A stretch of DNA of 64,000 nucleotides from Candidatus Melainabacteria bacterium (GCA_003963305.1 RXJR01000028.1:62001-126000); one strand, 5' to 3'; counted from the first letter of the stretch, positions 36,737-45,398 are shown. A program made the numbers and translations. Notes: generated by a model from the letters alone, not told the origin.

Positions 36737-37863
36737 AATGCAACAATAAGGGAATGCATCGCAACTTCAAATCACTCTCAGAAAGAAAGAACGTCCGAAA
36801 GATAGCAACTGCAACTGCAGGTGCTGGCGCAGCCTTAACATTGCTGCTGTTCAGCACTTCTCCGGTCGCATATTGCCAGAATCAACAGCTTAAGAATATT
36901 AGAGACGCATATTTCCAGGGCTCATTCGACCAGGTGCTATCAGAGTATTCGCATCTTCCGGCGGAGCAGCGCAACAATGCTCAGGCTTACTTTTTTGTCG
37001 GGCAATCATATCTGCGCAGACATGATATTGAAAACGCAGAAGACTATCTGAAGAAAGCTCAAATAACCGGGTTGTCCAGGGATCAACAAGACCGAACCGC
37101 TGCTGCTCTGGCCCGCATTGCGGTGTTAAAAAATTTGCGACCGCCCTTCTTTCATGATTACATCCTCGGTGCCTACAAAATCAGAGTTTTTGCCAGAGAT
37201 TCAGCATGGTCGAGAAACTTATCGAAACAGTTTCCAGACTTTCTGTTGAGAGCCCGAGAAGCATTCGGGAAAGATAATTATGCAAACGTTTCTTTCTATC
37301 TATTCGAAAATCGAGCCATCTACGACAAATTTTTTGACAGCTGGACAGTCGAACCAAAGAACATTCTGCACCGCGGCACAGGCGGCATGCAAATAGTCAT
37401 GTACTGTCGCTACTATCCCACAGGCAAGGAAGTTGGGGCGAACAATATTAACGATCTGTACTTTCGTGTATTGCACGAATACAGCCACGCTCTTTGCAAC
37501 ACCACATACGGTGACCGCTTTCATATGCCTCATTGGTTAAACGAAGGAATGGCAGATTACTTTGGCTGGAAGTACAAAGCAGATGGAATTACTCAGGCCC
37601 GAGAAAAGCTGCGGCAACTCGGTTCACAAAGAATGCCGGGAACCTATGAAGCAATGTGTTCACAGCCCCAGCAGGATGCCGACTTGAAGTACTTAATTGG
37701 CGATGTGATGGTGAGCGAAATTTTTGCGAATAAACCGCTGAGCATATATGGACAGCTCATCAAGACAGCACGTGCTAATGGCGGCAATTTCGAAGCGGCA
37801 ATTCAGAACTTAACCGGTCAGAACCCACGCGATGTTTATACTCGGCTTTTACAAAGGTACTAA
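36715..37863 (+). CDS. Secreted gluzincin-type metallopeptidase with TPR-like region
   Basis: A 382-residue protein with a signal-peptide-like segment (TATAGAGAALTLLLFSTSPVAYCQ), a TPR-like helical region (AYFQGSFDQVLSEY, YFFVGQSYLRRHDIENAEDYLKKA), then a peptidase MA-type domain: HEYSHALC (HExxH) and, 19 residues on, WLNEGMADYF supplying the third Glu ligand. The arrangement is that of DUF1570/peptidase_MA_2 proteins. The start may be ATG 36715 or ATG 36754; the latter gives a tidier signal peptide. It overlaps the small membrane ORF before it. Confidence 0.82.
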   Translation: MQICDSLKCNNKGMHRNFKSLSERKNVRKIATATAGAGAALTLLLFSTSPVAYCQNQQLKNIRDAYFQGSFDQVLSEYSHLPAEQRNNAQAYFFVGQSYLRRHDIENAEDYLKKAQITGLSRDQQDRTAAALARIAVLKNLRPPFFHDYILGAYKIRVFARDSAWSRNLSKQFPDFLLRAREAFGKDNYANVSFYLFENRAIYDKFFDSWTVEPKNILHRGTGGMQIVMYCRYYPTGKEVGANNINDLYFRVLHEYSHALCNTTYGDRFHMPHWLNEGMADYFGWKYKADGITQAREKLRQLGSQRMPGTYEAMCSQPQQDADLKYLIGDVMVSEIFANKPLSIYGQLIKTARANGGNFEAAIQNLTGQNPRDVYTRLLQRY

Positions 37864-37885
37864 CCTGGTCCTGAAAGAACAGAAG

Positions 37886-37913
37886 AAAAACGGAGCAGCT
37901 TAACGCCACTCCG
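37886..37913 (-). terminator. Rho-independent terminator of the 38.0-38.6 kb gene
   Basis: Read on the reverse strand, CGGAG (37913-37909) pairs with CTCCG (37895-37891) and is followed by a TTTTT run (37890-37886). It lies about 118 bp after the stop of the reverse-strand secreted protein gene and faces the end of the metallopeptidase gene. Confidence 0.6.
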
Positions 37914-38030
37914 CTTTCACTCACCCGCCAGAGAGTCATCTCTTACTGACGATCGGTCTTTCCTTTCAAATTGCTCCACTCAAATGAACTCTACTTAAAT
38001 GGACTTCGCAACTTAAATCAGTCGGACCAA

Positions 38031-38597
38031 CTAAGGTGTCACTTCTGTACGCACTGTCGTCGTTTTCGTCACTGCTGGGGCAGGCGTTATTACAGTCCGC
38101 GTCGTAGTCGCGCCAGGTACGACGGCAGCGGGCACAATAGTAGTGGCGGGCACCATAACTGTTGGTTCTGATGGCTGAACTATTGAACTCTGGTTACCTG
38201 TTATTGGTGTCACAGGAACTACTGCCGGAATCGCGACTGCATTCCCTTCCGTGCTAGACGCAACCTTACGGTTGCTCGTTAAAATTCTCGCCTCGAAGAC
38301 GTCGAGGTCTTTGGAAATACTGTCGAAATTGGAGCCATCCAAGCCACCTGCCTTGGTCAATTTTCGGTCTTCCTTAACCAGAATACCGTCGAGGTCACGT
38401 TGCATAGATGCGAGCTCGGTAGAGCTGATCAGCCCGGCGGCGTAAGATGCGTTCAACTTGTTCTGAATTTCAACTTCCCGGCTGTGCAGTGTGCCCTGGA
38501 CAGGCTGATTATTGTCGATTTGGGATTGCGCGAATACTGGCGCTGACATCGCAAGTGTTGTGATAAGCGATAGGCCTAAAGATCGTTTGTTAAGCAT
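38031..38597 (-). CDS. Secreted protein with Thr/Val/Pro-rich tail, function unknown
   Basis: ATG at 38597 with a GGAGAG site gives 188 residues beginning with a signal peptide (MLNKRSLGLSLITTLAMSAPVFAQS). A central helical part (VEIQNKLNASYAAGLISSTELASMQRDLDGILVKEDRKL and onward) is predicted as two or three helices that could form a bundle. The last 60 residues are Thr/Val/Pro-rich low complexity. No domain recognised. Longer in-frame starts exist but lack ribosome sites. Confidence 0.7.
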   Translation of the reverse strand: MLNKRSLGLSLITTLAMSAPVFAQSQIDNNQPVQGTLHSREVEIQNKLNASYAAGLISSTELASMQRDLDGILVKEDRKLTKAGGLDGSNFDSISKDLDVFEARILTSNRKVASSTEGNAVAIPAVVPVTPITGNQSSIVQPSEPTVMVPATTIVPAAVVPGATTTRTVITPAPAVTKTTTVRTEVTP

Positions 38598-38780
38598 GAT
38601 GTGTCTCTCCATAGCGTTTTGCTTATAGATAGCGATGGGCGCGATTCGGTTCCCGTTCGACGAAATTTCGCGTTCAGTCTCCACAGTTTCGTCACATCTT
38701 CGTCACAACTCCGTTTACCAATCATCACAACAAAAATCTATGGTTAGAGAGTCAACACCGATTTCGCAGGAGAGCTCGTT

Positions 38781-39440
38781 ATGCCACCATTCCAGGAATT
38801 CTCCAACCCAGAACAAAGAGCTGCCAGATTCGAGCGCACTCAGGACAGCACCCAGTTCTCAGCCCAAGCCGTAGACCTGCTAGAACAGTACAAAGCAGTC
38901 AAAAAATTGCAGTCCGTCAATTCAATTAGTAATGAAATTCTGCCTGTGTTCACAATTGAAGAGAAGAAAAATGCAGCAGAGAAGACCGCGGTCGCCAAGA
39001 AACTGGCAATGAGCGCTGCGGGTGCGGAATCCGAAAGTGTGGATGGTGTCGCAAAAGAAAAGAAAGACTCGACCGTCGTCGACAAGAAACTAGTCGATCA
39101 GAAAGAAAACGAGAAAAAAGTTGCCGAGAAGGAGTCACCAGAGGAAATTGCAAAGCATTGGCATGATCTTCAACAAAAGCAGTATGCGCACAACAAACAA
39201 GTTTTCACCGAAATAGACACCAATCATAACGGGCGTATCAGCCTCAAGGAAATTGAACATGCGCTCAACGACCCGTCTGCAGATTTCACCAAAGCAGACC
39301 GCGTGCAACTGCAGAAACGAGCTGACGAGATGCTGAAAGAGATATTTCGTTTCGGTCCCTTCGGTGTAACACCCGAACGCGTCAACAGGCAGGACATAAC
39401 TCGTGCCGAATATCTAGAACAAAATCGTCTGGTCTTCTAA
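38781..39440 (+). CDS. EF-hand-containing charged protein
   Basis: A 219-residue, highly charged, Lys/Glu-rich protein without signal peptide; ATG at 38781 has a GGAG site. Near residue 145-165 it has FTEIDTNHNGRISLKEIEHAL, a canonical EF-hand: Asp-x-Asn-x-Asn-Gly-x-Ile-Ser-x-x-Glu spacing. One hand is clear; a second, degenerate one may follow. Much of the middle is predicted coiled coil. It may act as a calcium-responsive scaffold, an inference. Confidence 0.72.
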   Translation: MPPFQEFSNPEQRAARFERTQDSTQFSAQAVDLLEQYKAVKKLQSVNSISNEILPVFTIEEKKNAAEKTAVAKKLAMSAAGAESESVDGVAKEKKDSTVVDKKLVDQKENEKKVAEKESPEEIAKHWHDLQQKQYAHNKQVFTEIDTNHNGRISLKEIEHALNDPSADFTKADRVQLQKRADEMLKEIFRFGPFGVTPERVNRQDITRAEYLEQNRLVF

Positions 39441-39499
39441 TCCGGGAGTTCGAGCCAAAACGCCACGAGACAACTAGCTTAAGGAGCTCAAAACAATAC

Positions 39500-39994
39500 T
39501 TATTCTGTCAATTTGGATTTAGCCATTTTCAGCACCGCCTTGAACTGCGGTGCTGTTACTGGCTGCACAGACAATCGGCTGCCCTTCTGCAGCAAAACCA
39601 TATCTTTCAGCGCCGGATTTTTGCGCAGTTCCTCCAGCGGTAAAAGATTCTTGAAAGTTTCAACATGCCGTACGTCCACCATCATCCAGGTCGGTTTTTT
39701 AGGGTCGCTCTTCTCGTCAAAATGAACGTCTTTCGGATCGAAAGCGGTCGAATCCGGATAACCTTCTTTGACAATTTCAGCGACACCGGCAACTCCAGAA
39801 GGTTCGGCATTGCTGTGATAGTACAGAACTAAATCGCCAATCTTCATCGAATCGCGCATATAGTTTCGAGCCTGATAGTTTCTGACGCCGTCCCAGAATG
39901 TCGTTTTGTCAGGAGCTTTCTCCAGATCTTCAATAGAAAAAACGGACGGCTCGGATTTCATCAACCAGTAGTTTTTTCCAGATTTCGCAGTCAT
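39500..39994 (-). CDS. EVE-domain protein (PUA/YTH-like fold)
   Basis: A 164-residue single-domain protein: YWLMKSEPSVFSIEDLEKAP, TFWDGVRNYQARNYMRDSMKIGDLVLYYHSN, GVAGVAEIVKEGYPDSTAFDP, PTWMMVDVRHVETF and the C-terminal LVxLQKGSRLSVQPVTAPQF. This is the EVE domain, related to YTH and PUA domains, which recognises modified bases in RNA or DNA. Bacterial EVE proteins often sit near modification-dependent restriction genes, but not here. ATG at 39994. Confidence 0.93.
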   Translation of the reverse strand: MTAKSGKNYWLMKSEPSVFSIEDLEKAPDKTTFWDGVRNYQARNYMRDSMKIGDLVLYYHSNAEPSGVAGVAEIVKEGYPDSTAFDPKDVHFDEKSDPKKPTWMMVDVRHVETFKNLLPLEELRKNPALKDMVLLQKGSRLSVQPVTAPQFKAVLKMAKSKLTE

Positions 39995-40117
39995 AGGGCA
40001 CCTTCGAGCTATTTAGACAGGCAGATTATAGTGGATGCCTGATCTTGACATCGAAATCATGCTGGCGGGATGGGAAGAAATTCCCCAGGATAGTATCATT
40101 GGTGCGCTAAGAGGCAC

Positions 40118-41551
40118 ATGGTGATGGCAAAAAATCTGGTTGGCATTCGGGGATCATTTTTCGATTTCGTCGATGACCCGTGGAAGCATGTCGGCGAAGA
40201 GGAAAAGGCGGCGCGGTTTTATCCTGACGGGCTTCTTGTCACCGAAAACGGAATTATCAAAGCTTTTGGACCGTTCGAAACGGTCTCTCAGAAATTTAGC
40301 GACCTCAAAATAACCCAAATCAAGGACCGGCTGATTCTTCCGGGATTTATCGACGGGCACGTGCACGTTCCCCAGACACGGGTCATCGGCTCATTTGGTC
40401 ACCAACTGCTCGGTTGGCTGCAAGAGTGGATTTTTCCGGAGGAGATGAAATACAAAGAGCGCCCATACGCAAAAGAGGGTGCGCGCCACTGCATCGACAA
40501 CATGCTGGCAGCAGGCACCACCACCTGCCAGGCGTTCACAACTAGCAGCCCCGTTTCGACAGAAGAGTTTTTCGAAGAAGCAGCTCGAAGGAATATGCTT
40601 GTCATAGCAGGTTTGACGGGCATCGATCGCTTCGCGCCCGAGGATTACATCGACACCCCTGAGAATTTTCAAAGAGACTCTGCGCGTTTGATCAAAACGT
40701 ACCATGGCGTGGCTCGCAATCTCTATGCGATCACGCCAAGATTCGCCCTGGGCGCCAGTCACGAATTGATGATGGCGTGCCGAAATCTAAAGCACGAATT
40801 TCCCGACACCTGGATACACACGCACATCTCTGAAAACCCCTCTGAAATTACCCAACTCAAACAATTTCATCAGTGCAACGATTATCTTTCGGTCTACGAA
40901 AAATATGACCTTGTCGGAAAGAAATTCACGGGCGGACATGGCGTCTACTTGTCTGAACACGAATTTCGCCGGATCGCCAGAGCTGATGCGGCAATAACGT
41001 TCTGCCCATGTTCGAATTTGTTTCTCGGCAGCGGCATGTTCAGGCTGGGACGAGCAACAGATCCCGAACATCGGATCAGACTGACTTTTGGAACCGATGT
41101 GGGCGCCGGAAATCGTTTTTCAATGCTGAATGTTCTTGACGAAGCGTACAAAGTCGGAATGTGCAACAACACAGTGCTCGATGGAAGCATTGATCCCCGC
41201 CATCACAACCACGCTGAGGCGGAGAGAAATAAGCTCTCTCCATATCGTGCTTTCTACTCGATCACTCTTGGTGGAGCGCATGGATTGTGTCTGGACGATC
41301 GCATAGGCAATTTCGACGTCGGAAAAGAAGCAGATTTTGTAGTGCTCGATTGGTCTGCAGGGCAGCAAGCCATCGCCTGGCACGATTCACTGCTAATAAG
41401 CAAAGGCGGGCCGAAAACAATGAATGAAGCAGCACAACTGCTGTTCTCCATGATGATTCTGGGAGACGACAGGAACGTCGATGAAACATGGATCATGGCT
41501 GAACGTGCGTACAAGAAAGCATCGGCAGAAGAGACTGCCGCATTACGGTGA
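40118..41551 (+). CDS. guaD: Guanine deaminase
   Basis: A 477-residue amidohydrolase that deaminates guanine to xanthine in purine salvage and breakdown. It has the strand-1 PGFIDGHVHVPQTRVIGS (HxH), the family signature HTHISENPSEI, GGHGVYLSEHEF, FCPCSNLFLGSGMF and FGTDVGAGNRFSML, with all expected zinc ligands and the catalytic Asp. Length is typical for the long bacterial guanine deaminases. Starts at ATG 40118 or the ATG two codons on, after GAGG. The next gene begins 17 bp downstream. Confidence 0.94.
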   Translation: MVMAKNLVGIRGSFFDFVDDPWKHVGEEEKAARFYPDGLLVTENGIIKAFGPFETVSQKFSDLKITQIKDRLILPGFIDGHVHVPQTRVIGSFGHQLLGWLQEWIFPEEMKYKERPYAKEGARHCIDNMLAAGTTTCQAFTTSSPVSTEEFFEEAARRNMLVIAGLTGIDRFAPEDYIDTPENFQRDSARLIKTYHGVARNLYAITPRFALGASHELMMACRNLKHEFPDTWIHTHISENPSEITQLKQFHQCNDYLSVYEKYDLVGKKFTGGHGVYLSEHEFRRIARADAAITFCPCSNLFLGSGMFRLGRATDPEHRIRLTFGTDVGAGNRFSMLNVLDEAYKVGMCNNTVLDGSIDPRHHNHAEAERNKLSPYRAFYSITLGGAHGLCLDDRIGNFDVGKEADFVVLDWSAGQQAIAWHDSLLISKGGPKTMNEAAQLLFSMMILGDDRNVDETWIMAERAYKKASAEETAALR

Positions 41552-41568
41552 CACAGCGAGAATAGAAT

Positions 41569-42510
41569 TTGTCTGATGATTTTGTGTCTCTTGTAACGAG
41601 AATAGAGAAACCAATTGAATTATCCCTGAAGGGCTTCACACCATTAGTGGTGCATCTCATGGTGGCAGGCGCGAAGTCGAAAGGTTTTGTCAGCTCTGAG
41701 ATTACACCGCCGCAGAATAGTGCCCATCTGGAGTGGTGTCTTACACAGCGTTTCAACAACAGAGAGAATCTTGAAGCCTGGCAATCGTCACCCGAGCGAA
41801 AGGCAATTTTCGCCGATTTCGAAACTTCGCAAAATGCAAAGTCAACCAAAATCTCAGAGGAAGTGAGCTCCGGAGATCCTGTCGATGAAGTAGCAACCGT
41901 CATCTTCACAGACCTGAAACCAGGAATGGAAGATCAGTATTTCGACTGGGAACTGAAGATGCAGAGCACACAGGCTGCCTTCCCTGGTTACCTCGGTACA
42001 CATATTCGCCCCCCGAGCCAGGATCAACCGGCGCGCTGGGCGACGTTAATTAGGTTTCGCTCGGCTGAGGATCTTGAGAGATGGTTCACATCGCCAGAGC
42101 GCGCACAACTGGTGGACGAGAAGCAGCAATTTGTAAAAGGCACGCAGATACAGAAGGTTGACAGCGCTTTCCCTGGTTGGTTTGCGGTGGATGCAAAAGG
42201 AAAGAGTCCACCGAATTGGAAAACAGCACAACTTGTTCTGCTAGGAATTTTTCCGATTGTGATGCTGCAAATCAAATACTGCAACCCGCTGTATACATCG
42301 TTGAATCAGTTGAGCCCAGCAATCGGCATGCTGCTCAATATGATGATGAGCTGCACACTTGTAGCCTGGGTGACGATGCCGTTTTTCATTAAGGTGTTTC
42401 GCTTCTGGCTGTATCCAGACAAGCGAACAACGAAAGTTGACTTGCTGGGTGAACTGACTGTGCTCGCGGCGCTCAGCACAGAGATGGCTTTGCTGTGGCG
42501 GCTTCTGTAA
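41569..42510 (+). CDS. Membrane protein with two antibiotic-biosynthesis-monooxygenase-like domains
   Basis: A 313-residue protein starting at TTG 41569. Residues about 1-95 and 105-205 each look like an ABM ferredoxin-like fold; both contain the paired pattern of F-x-x-x-E-x-L-E-x-W-x-x-SPER-x-x-x (ENLEAWQSSPERKAIF and EDLERWFTSPERAQLV). The C-terminal 90 residues hold three hydrophobic helices. Proteins of this form exist among ABM-family membrane proteins, but the reaction is unknown; the ABM fold also serves heme degradation and signalling. Confidence 0.75.
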   Translation: MSDDFVSLVTRIEKPIELSLKGFTPLVVHLMVAGAKSKGFVSSEITPPQNSAHLEWCLTQRFNNRENLEAWQSSPERKAIFADFETSQNAKSTKISEEVSSGDPVDEVATVIFTDLKPGMEDQYFDWELKMQSTQAAFPGYLGTHIRPPSQDQPARWATLIRFRSAEDLERWFTSPERAQLVDEKQQFVKGTQIQKVDSAFPGWFAVDAKGKSPPNWKTAQLVLLGIFPIVMLQIKYCNPLYTSLNQLSPAIGMLLNMMMSCTLVAWVTMPFFIKVFRFWLYPDKRTTKVDLLGELTVLAALSTEMALLWRLL

Positions 42511-42519
42511 TGCTACTGC

Positions 42520-42574
42520 CTTTCCTATCATAAGTAAACGTCGAGAAAATTATTCACCCCCGGAAAAGTGATCT
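42520..42574 (+). repeat. Left copy of a 55-bp direct repeat flanking the toxin-antitoxin pair
   Basis: CTTTCC...GTGATCT segment that recurs at 43715-43768 with four substitutions and one single-base gap (about 90% identity). Shared core includes TTATTCACCCCCGG. The copy lies 10 bp after the stop of the preceding gene. Confidence 0.85.
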
Positions 42575-42591
42575 GAATTTGATTTGTCAAA

Positions 42592-42613
42592 AACGCTCTT
42601 ACGCTCAGGCGTT
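42592..42613 (-). terminator. Probable terminator after the PIN toxin gene
   Basis: On the reverse strand AACGC (42613-42609) pairs with GCGTT (42596-42592), followed by TTT. It lies 18 bp after the toxin stop codon. The stem is short, so termination may be weak. Confidence 0.45.
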
Positions 42614-42630
42614 AAAACTCACTTGCATGA

Positions 42631-43053
42631 CTAGCTTTTGCCGCCGGTGAGAATTTCGAGAAAATCAGCCACGGGAATAATTTTTGTTCGGTGATACTCC
42701 CCGATTACCAGTAAGTCACCGTCGCCAGTAACAATGTAGTCCGCGTGTGACTGCAAAGCACAAGCAAGAAAGGCGTCATCATTGGGATCTCGGCTCACGG
42801 TTGGTAAACTACTGGGCTCTACGAGAATGCCTTGATCCTCGATAAGCGAAATGATGTTCGATATGTCGTCGGCTGTTATCCGTTTAGCCAATCTAGGCTT
42901 AGAGAGTGTGTTGCGAATTTCATCCAATAGCCAGTTGGGATAAATGACAGTAAATTCTCCCAGCGCGAATCGAGCAACTAACTCTCTCGATTTGCCACCA
43001 GCTACTAAAAGAGCACTAATCCAGATGTTCGAATCAACTACTACCTTGAGCAC
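42631..43053 (-). CDS. PIN-domain toxin (type II toxin-antitoxin)
   Basis: A 140-residue PIN-domain protein of the COG1569 kind: VVVDSNIWISALL (first acidic residue), a Glu in LLDEIRNTL, and SRDPNDDAFLACALQSHADYIVTGDGDLL with the remaining acidic residues. Such toxins cleave RNA, often tRNA or mRNA, in a metal-dependent way. GTG at 43053 lies inside the upstream antitoxin gene (20-bp overlap) and is translationally coupled. The pair is framed by a 55-bp direct repeat. Confidence 0.9.
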   Translation of the reverse strand: MLKVVVDSNIWISALLVAGGKSRELVARFALGEFTVIYPNWLLDEIRNTLSKPRLAKRITADDISNIISLIEDQGILVEPSSLPTVSRDPNDDAFLACALQSHADYIVTGDGDLLVIGEYHRTKIIPVADFLEILTGGKS

Positions 43054-43291
43054 GTTCTGCCTTCAATTCATTGCGGATTTCTTTCAATTCCGCAAATACT
43101 TGCTGCTCAGTTAGTGGTGGCAGATCCTTTCCCTGTCTATCGACTTTGGCGCAAAGTGCTCGCCACTTGTCACTCCAAGATTTTAGATCCAATTTTCTGT
43201 AAAGCTCTTCACGATCTGCAGGAGACAACTTATCGACCAACTGAATAAGTTGATCGACCGTAAATTGAGGTTTTGGTTTTCGTTGTACCAT
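43034..43291 (-). CDS. Putative antitoxin of the PIN toxin
   Basis: An 85-residue acidic/basic mixed, helical protein: an N-terminal FTVDQLIQLVDKLSPADREELYRKLDL segment seen in many small antitoxins, a middle helix, and the C-terminal QVFAELKEIRNELKAE helix that could thread into the PIN toxin. It precedes and overlaps the toxin gene, the usual antitoxin-first order. DNA binding is not obvious from sequence. ATG at 43291. Confidence 0.8.
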   Translation of the reverse strand: MVQRKPKPQFTVDQLIQLVDKLSPADREELYRKLDLKSWSDKWRALCAKVDRQGKDLPPLTEQQVFAELKEIRNELKAERAQGSS

Positions 43292-43840
43292 TCGCGCGCT
43301 CCCTTACTCCTCCAGTATACCGCATCAGTTCTCTTCGCGTTCTGCAGGCGCACTGGAGTCGAAGCGGTCCTTCGGACTTGCATCCCCCTCGAACAAGCAC
43401 AAAAAACACTGCGATATTCTCTCCATGAAACCTCGTAGCCTTTCGACATCAACGACAGGTAGCAGTCAGTCGACCATCGCTTTTGTATGCTTGCAATAGG
43501 TTCCGCCAGCCAATCACCCAAGCATCGTTCTAAGGCTCAGTTGATCGAGCGTGTAAAAATAGTTTGTCGCACTGTTCATTTGCCCTTAGTAAAAAACTTC
43601 TTTGTTAGCGCCCCTGCAGCGTCCCTCTCTTCTGTCCGATTTCAAATAGCCCAAACAAATTGCTTTTGGCTAATTACGCTGCTGCAGTCATTTCGATGGT
43701 TGAGATATTTCTCCCTTTCCCATCATATGCAAACGTCGAAAAATTATTCACCCCCGGATAAGTGATCTTGATCACGGAGTGGTATCGAAGTCGGTGATTT
43801 ACTTTCTCCTACAAACGGAAAAACTTATTCACTAATTCTG
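43292..43840. other. 549-bp gap with no credible gene
   Basis: Open frames on both strands are short and lack ribosome sites or family resemblance. The segment holds the promoter side of the toxin-antitoxin operon, a single GTTCTGCAGGCGCA motif near 43338 related to the repeat block at 32.4 kb, and the right 55-bp repeat at 43715-43768. It may contain decayed mobile DNA. Confidence 0.5.
43715..43768 (+). repeat. Right copy of the 55-bp direct repeat
   Basis: Same orientation as the copy at 42520-42574; differences are T/C, A/T, T/C and A/T substitutions plus one missing G. It lies in non-coding sequence 73 bp before the stop of the nucleotidyltransferase gene. Confidence 0.85.
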
Positions 43841-44245
43841 CTACAACTTTACGCTGCGAATGCTCTCTGCAAGTTCCCCTCGTGGATCAAAAATGATTTG
43901 TGCACCGTCTGCGATAATTTTTCCGGTGCTGCCTTGCAGCTGTTCCTGAGAAAGCCAATCCATATCGGTTATGCCGAATTCAACCTCTAGACCGGTTTGA
44001 AAAATTATCCGCCAACTTTTCACCAGACCCCAGTCTTCCAGTTCGGCTTTCTTAATTGCTCCAAAAACTTCTGCCCATCGGCAATTATCCACATACGCCA
44101 GTGGCTGCATGGAAATCAAGATCAAATCAACATCCGAATCAGGCTTCGCAGTCCCTCTGGCATAAGATCCGATTAAAAGCAGACCCAACAAATCCTGTCG
44201 CTGTCCACACCAGGTATTCAAAGACCGCAAGAACTCATCAAGCAC
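43841..44245 (-). CDS. Nucleotidyltransferase-domain protein (MNT-like)
   Basis: A 134-residue protein with the polymerase-beta-type nucleotidyltransferase signature LLLIGSYARGTAKPDSDVDLILIS: Gly-Ser, then Asp-x-Asp for metal binding; a third acidic residue is likely in VEFGITDMDWL. Such minimal nucleotidyltransferases are often antitoxins that AMPylate a HEPN toxin, but no HEPN gene is adjacent. It could also act on a small molecule. Start is GTG at 44245. Confidence 0.82.
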   Translation of the reverse strand: MLDEFLRSLNTWCGQRQDLLGLLLIGSYARGTAKPDSDVDLILISMQPLAYVDNCRWAEVFGAIKKAELEDWGLVKSWRIIFQTGLEVEFGITDMDWLSQEQLQGSTGKIIADGAQIIFDPRGELAESIRSVKL

Positions 44246-44365
44246 TCAATATGACCACTCACATACACGCCATTATTACTGTCAGTCTTTTAGATCATTG
44301 CTCATAAGTCCCCTCACAAAACTCGACTCAAAAACAACGGCAGTTCAAGGACGAACAGCCCCCAC

Positions 44366-45292
44366 CTACTGAGGCACCTGCTCAAGAACCGGATCGGCAG
44401 TGATCAAGGTGCCATGCTCCTGCGGTGCCTTGAATCCATTTAGCAGCGCGTGCGGCTCGAAGCTGTTCAAAATCGCTATTTTATCGACGCCGCCTTGAAT
44501 TCCGCCCATACAGCTTTTGATCTTCGGCAACATGCCACCGCTAATGGTTCCTTCATCGATGCACTTCTGCGCATCTGAAACAGTCAAATGTCCAATTCGA
44601 GTCGAAGGATCTTTCAAGTCTTTCATAACACCAGGAACATCAGTGCAGAAGATCAATGCATCAGCCTGCAGATGCGTTGCCACAGCCAGAGCCGCATGAT
44701 CTGCGTTGATGTTGTAGTAATTGCCTTCCAGGTCGCGTCCGATTGGTGAAATGATTGGCACCCAACCTGCCCATAGCCAGCTCTCGAGACTTGCAGACTC
44801 GACACTGACAATTTCACCGACCCAGCCCAGATCGACTGGCTTGCCATCTTTGTCTTCCATCTGCATCTTCTTGGTGATGATCGGGTTAGCTGAATTCGAG
44901 CAGAAGCTCAGACTCTGAATGCCACGCTGCCGCAATTTTTCGGTCAGCATCTCATTGATAGTCATAAACGTCTTAACTGCAATCTCCAGCGTTTCAGAAT
45001 CAGTGACACGCAGTCCGTTGATTTTTTCGGTCTTCTTGCCGATCGCAGCCAGCGCATCGTTAACGGCAGTACCGCCACCGTGCACGACAATCACTTTCAC
45101 GCCCATCTTCAAAAGCTCGATCGTATCTTCTATCAACGAATCGAAAACCGCCTCGTTGCCTATAGAATTCCCGCCGAACTTGACGATTACTACCTTCCCA
45201 TCCATCGAATTGAGCATTTCTCTGTCACCTGAAGACTTAGACGCAAATAGCAAAGTTGAGCTTGTTGAACTTTTCAATGTAGATAACGTCAT
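44366..45292 (-). CDS. argB: Acetylglutamate kinase
   Basis: Phosphorylates N-acetylglutamate in arginine biosynthesis. Visible motifs: VVIVKFGGNSIGNEA (Lys and Gly loop), VIVVHGGGTAVNDAL, NADHAALAVATHL and SGGMLPKIKSCMGGIQGGVDKI. The 308-residue form starts at ATG 45292 after AGGGGT; an ATG at 45217 with AGGTGA 7 bp upstream would give 283 residues and remove a Ser/Thr-rich head that does not resemble the N-terminal arginine-sensing helix of related kinases. argC lies 237 bp upstream on the same strand, with a folded leader between. Confidence 0.95.
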   Translation of the reverse strand: MTLSTLKSSTSSTLLFASKSSGDREMLNSMDGKVVIVKFGGNSIGNEAVFDSLIEDTIELLKMGVKVIVVHGGGTAVNDALAAIGKKTEKINGLRVTDSETLEIAVKTFMTINEMLTEKLRQRGIQSLSFCSNSANPIITKKMQMEDKDGKPVDLGWVGEIVSVESASLESWLWAGWVPIISPIGRDLEGNYYNINADHAALAVATHLQADALIFCTDVPGVMKDLKDPSTRIGHLTVSDAQKCIDEGTISGGMLPKIKSCMGGIQGGVDKIAILNSFEPHALLNGFKAPQEHGTLITADPVLEQVPQ

Positions 45293-45314
45293 CTTGCACC
45301 CCTAGCTTACAAAT

Positions 45315-45398
45315 ATCCCCGAGTACATAAGGCGCTCGGGGATCGAAGAATTTGGATGGTGAACGGTCAATCAACACTACCAAAAGCTCCCCGAGCGC
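45315..45398 (-). promoter_or_regulatory. Three-segment mutually exclusive hairpin region in the argC-argB gap
   Basis: In transcript order (reverse strand), segment 1 (45398-45388, GCGCTCGGGGA), segment 2 (45342-45332, TCCCCGAGCGC) and segment 3 (45323-45315, CTCGGGGAT). Segment 2 pairs perfectly with segment 1 over 11 bp, or with segment 3 over 9 bp, but not both. This is the layout of an attenuator or switch. No T run follows segment 3, which ends about 20 nt before the argB ribosome site, so translational or processing control is more likely than simple termination. Confidence 0.5.

Noticed and set aside
43183-43521. 112-codon reverse-strand frame before the antitoxin
   Set aside because: It overlaps the antitoxin in another frame, has no ribosome site and shows no family likeness.
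43841-44245. Nucleotidyltransferase as part of a HEPN-MNT toxin-antitoxin pair
   Set aside because: No HEPN gene is adjacent; the PIN pair next door belongs to a different system.
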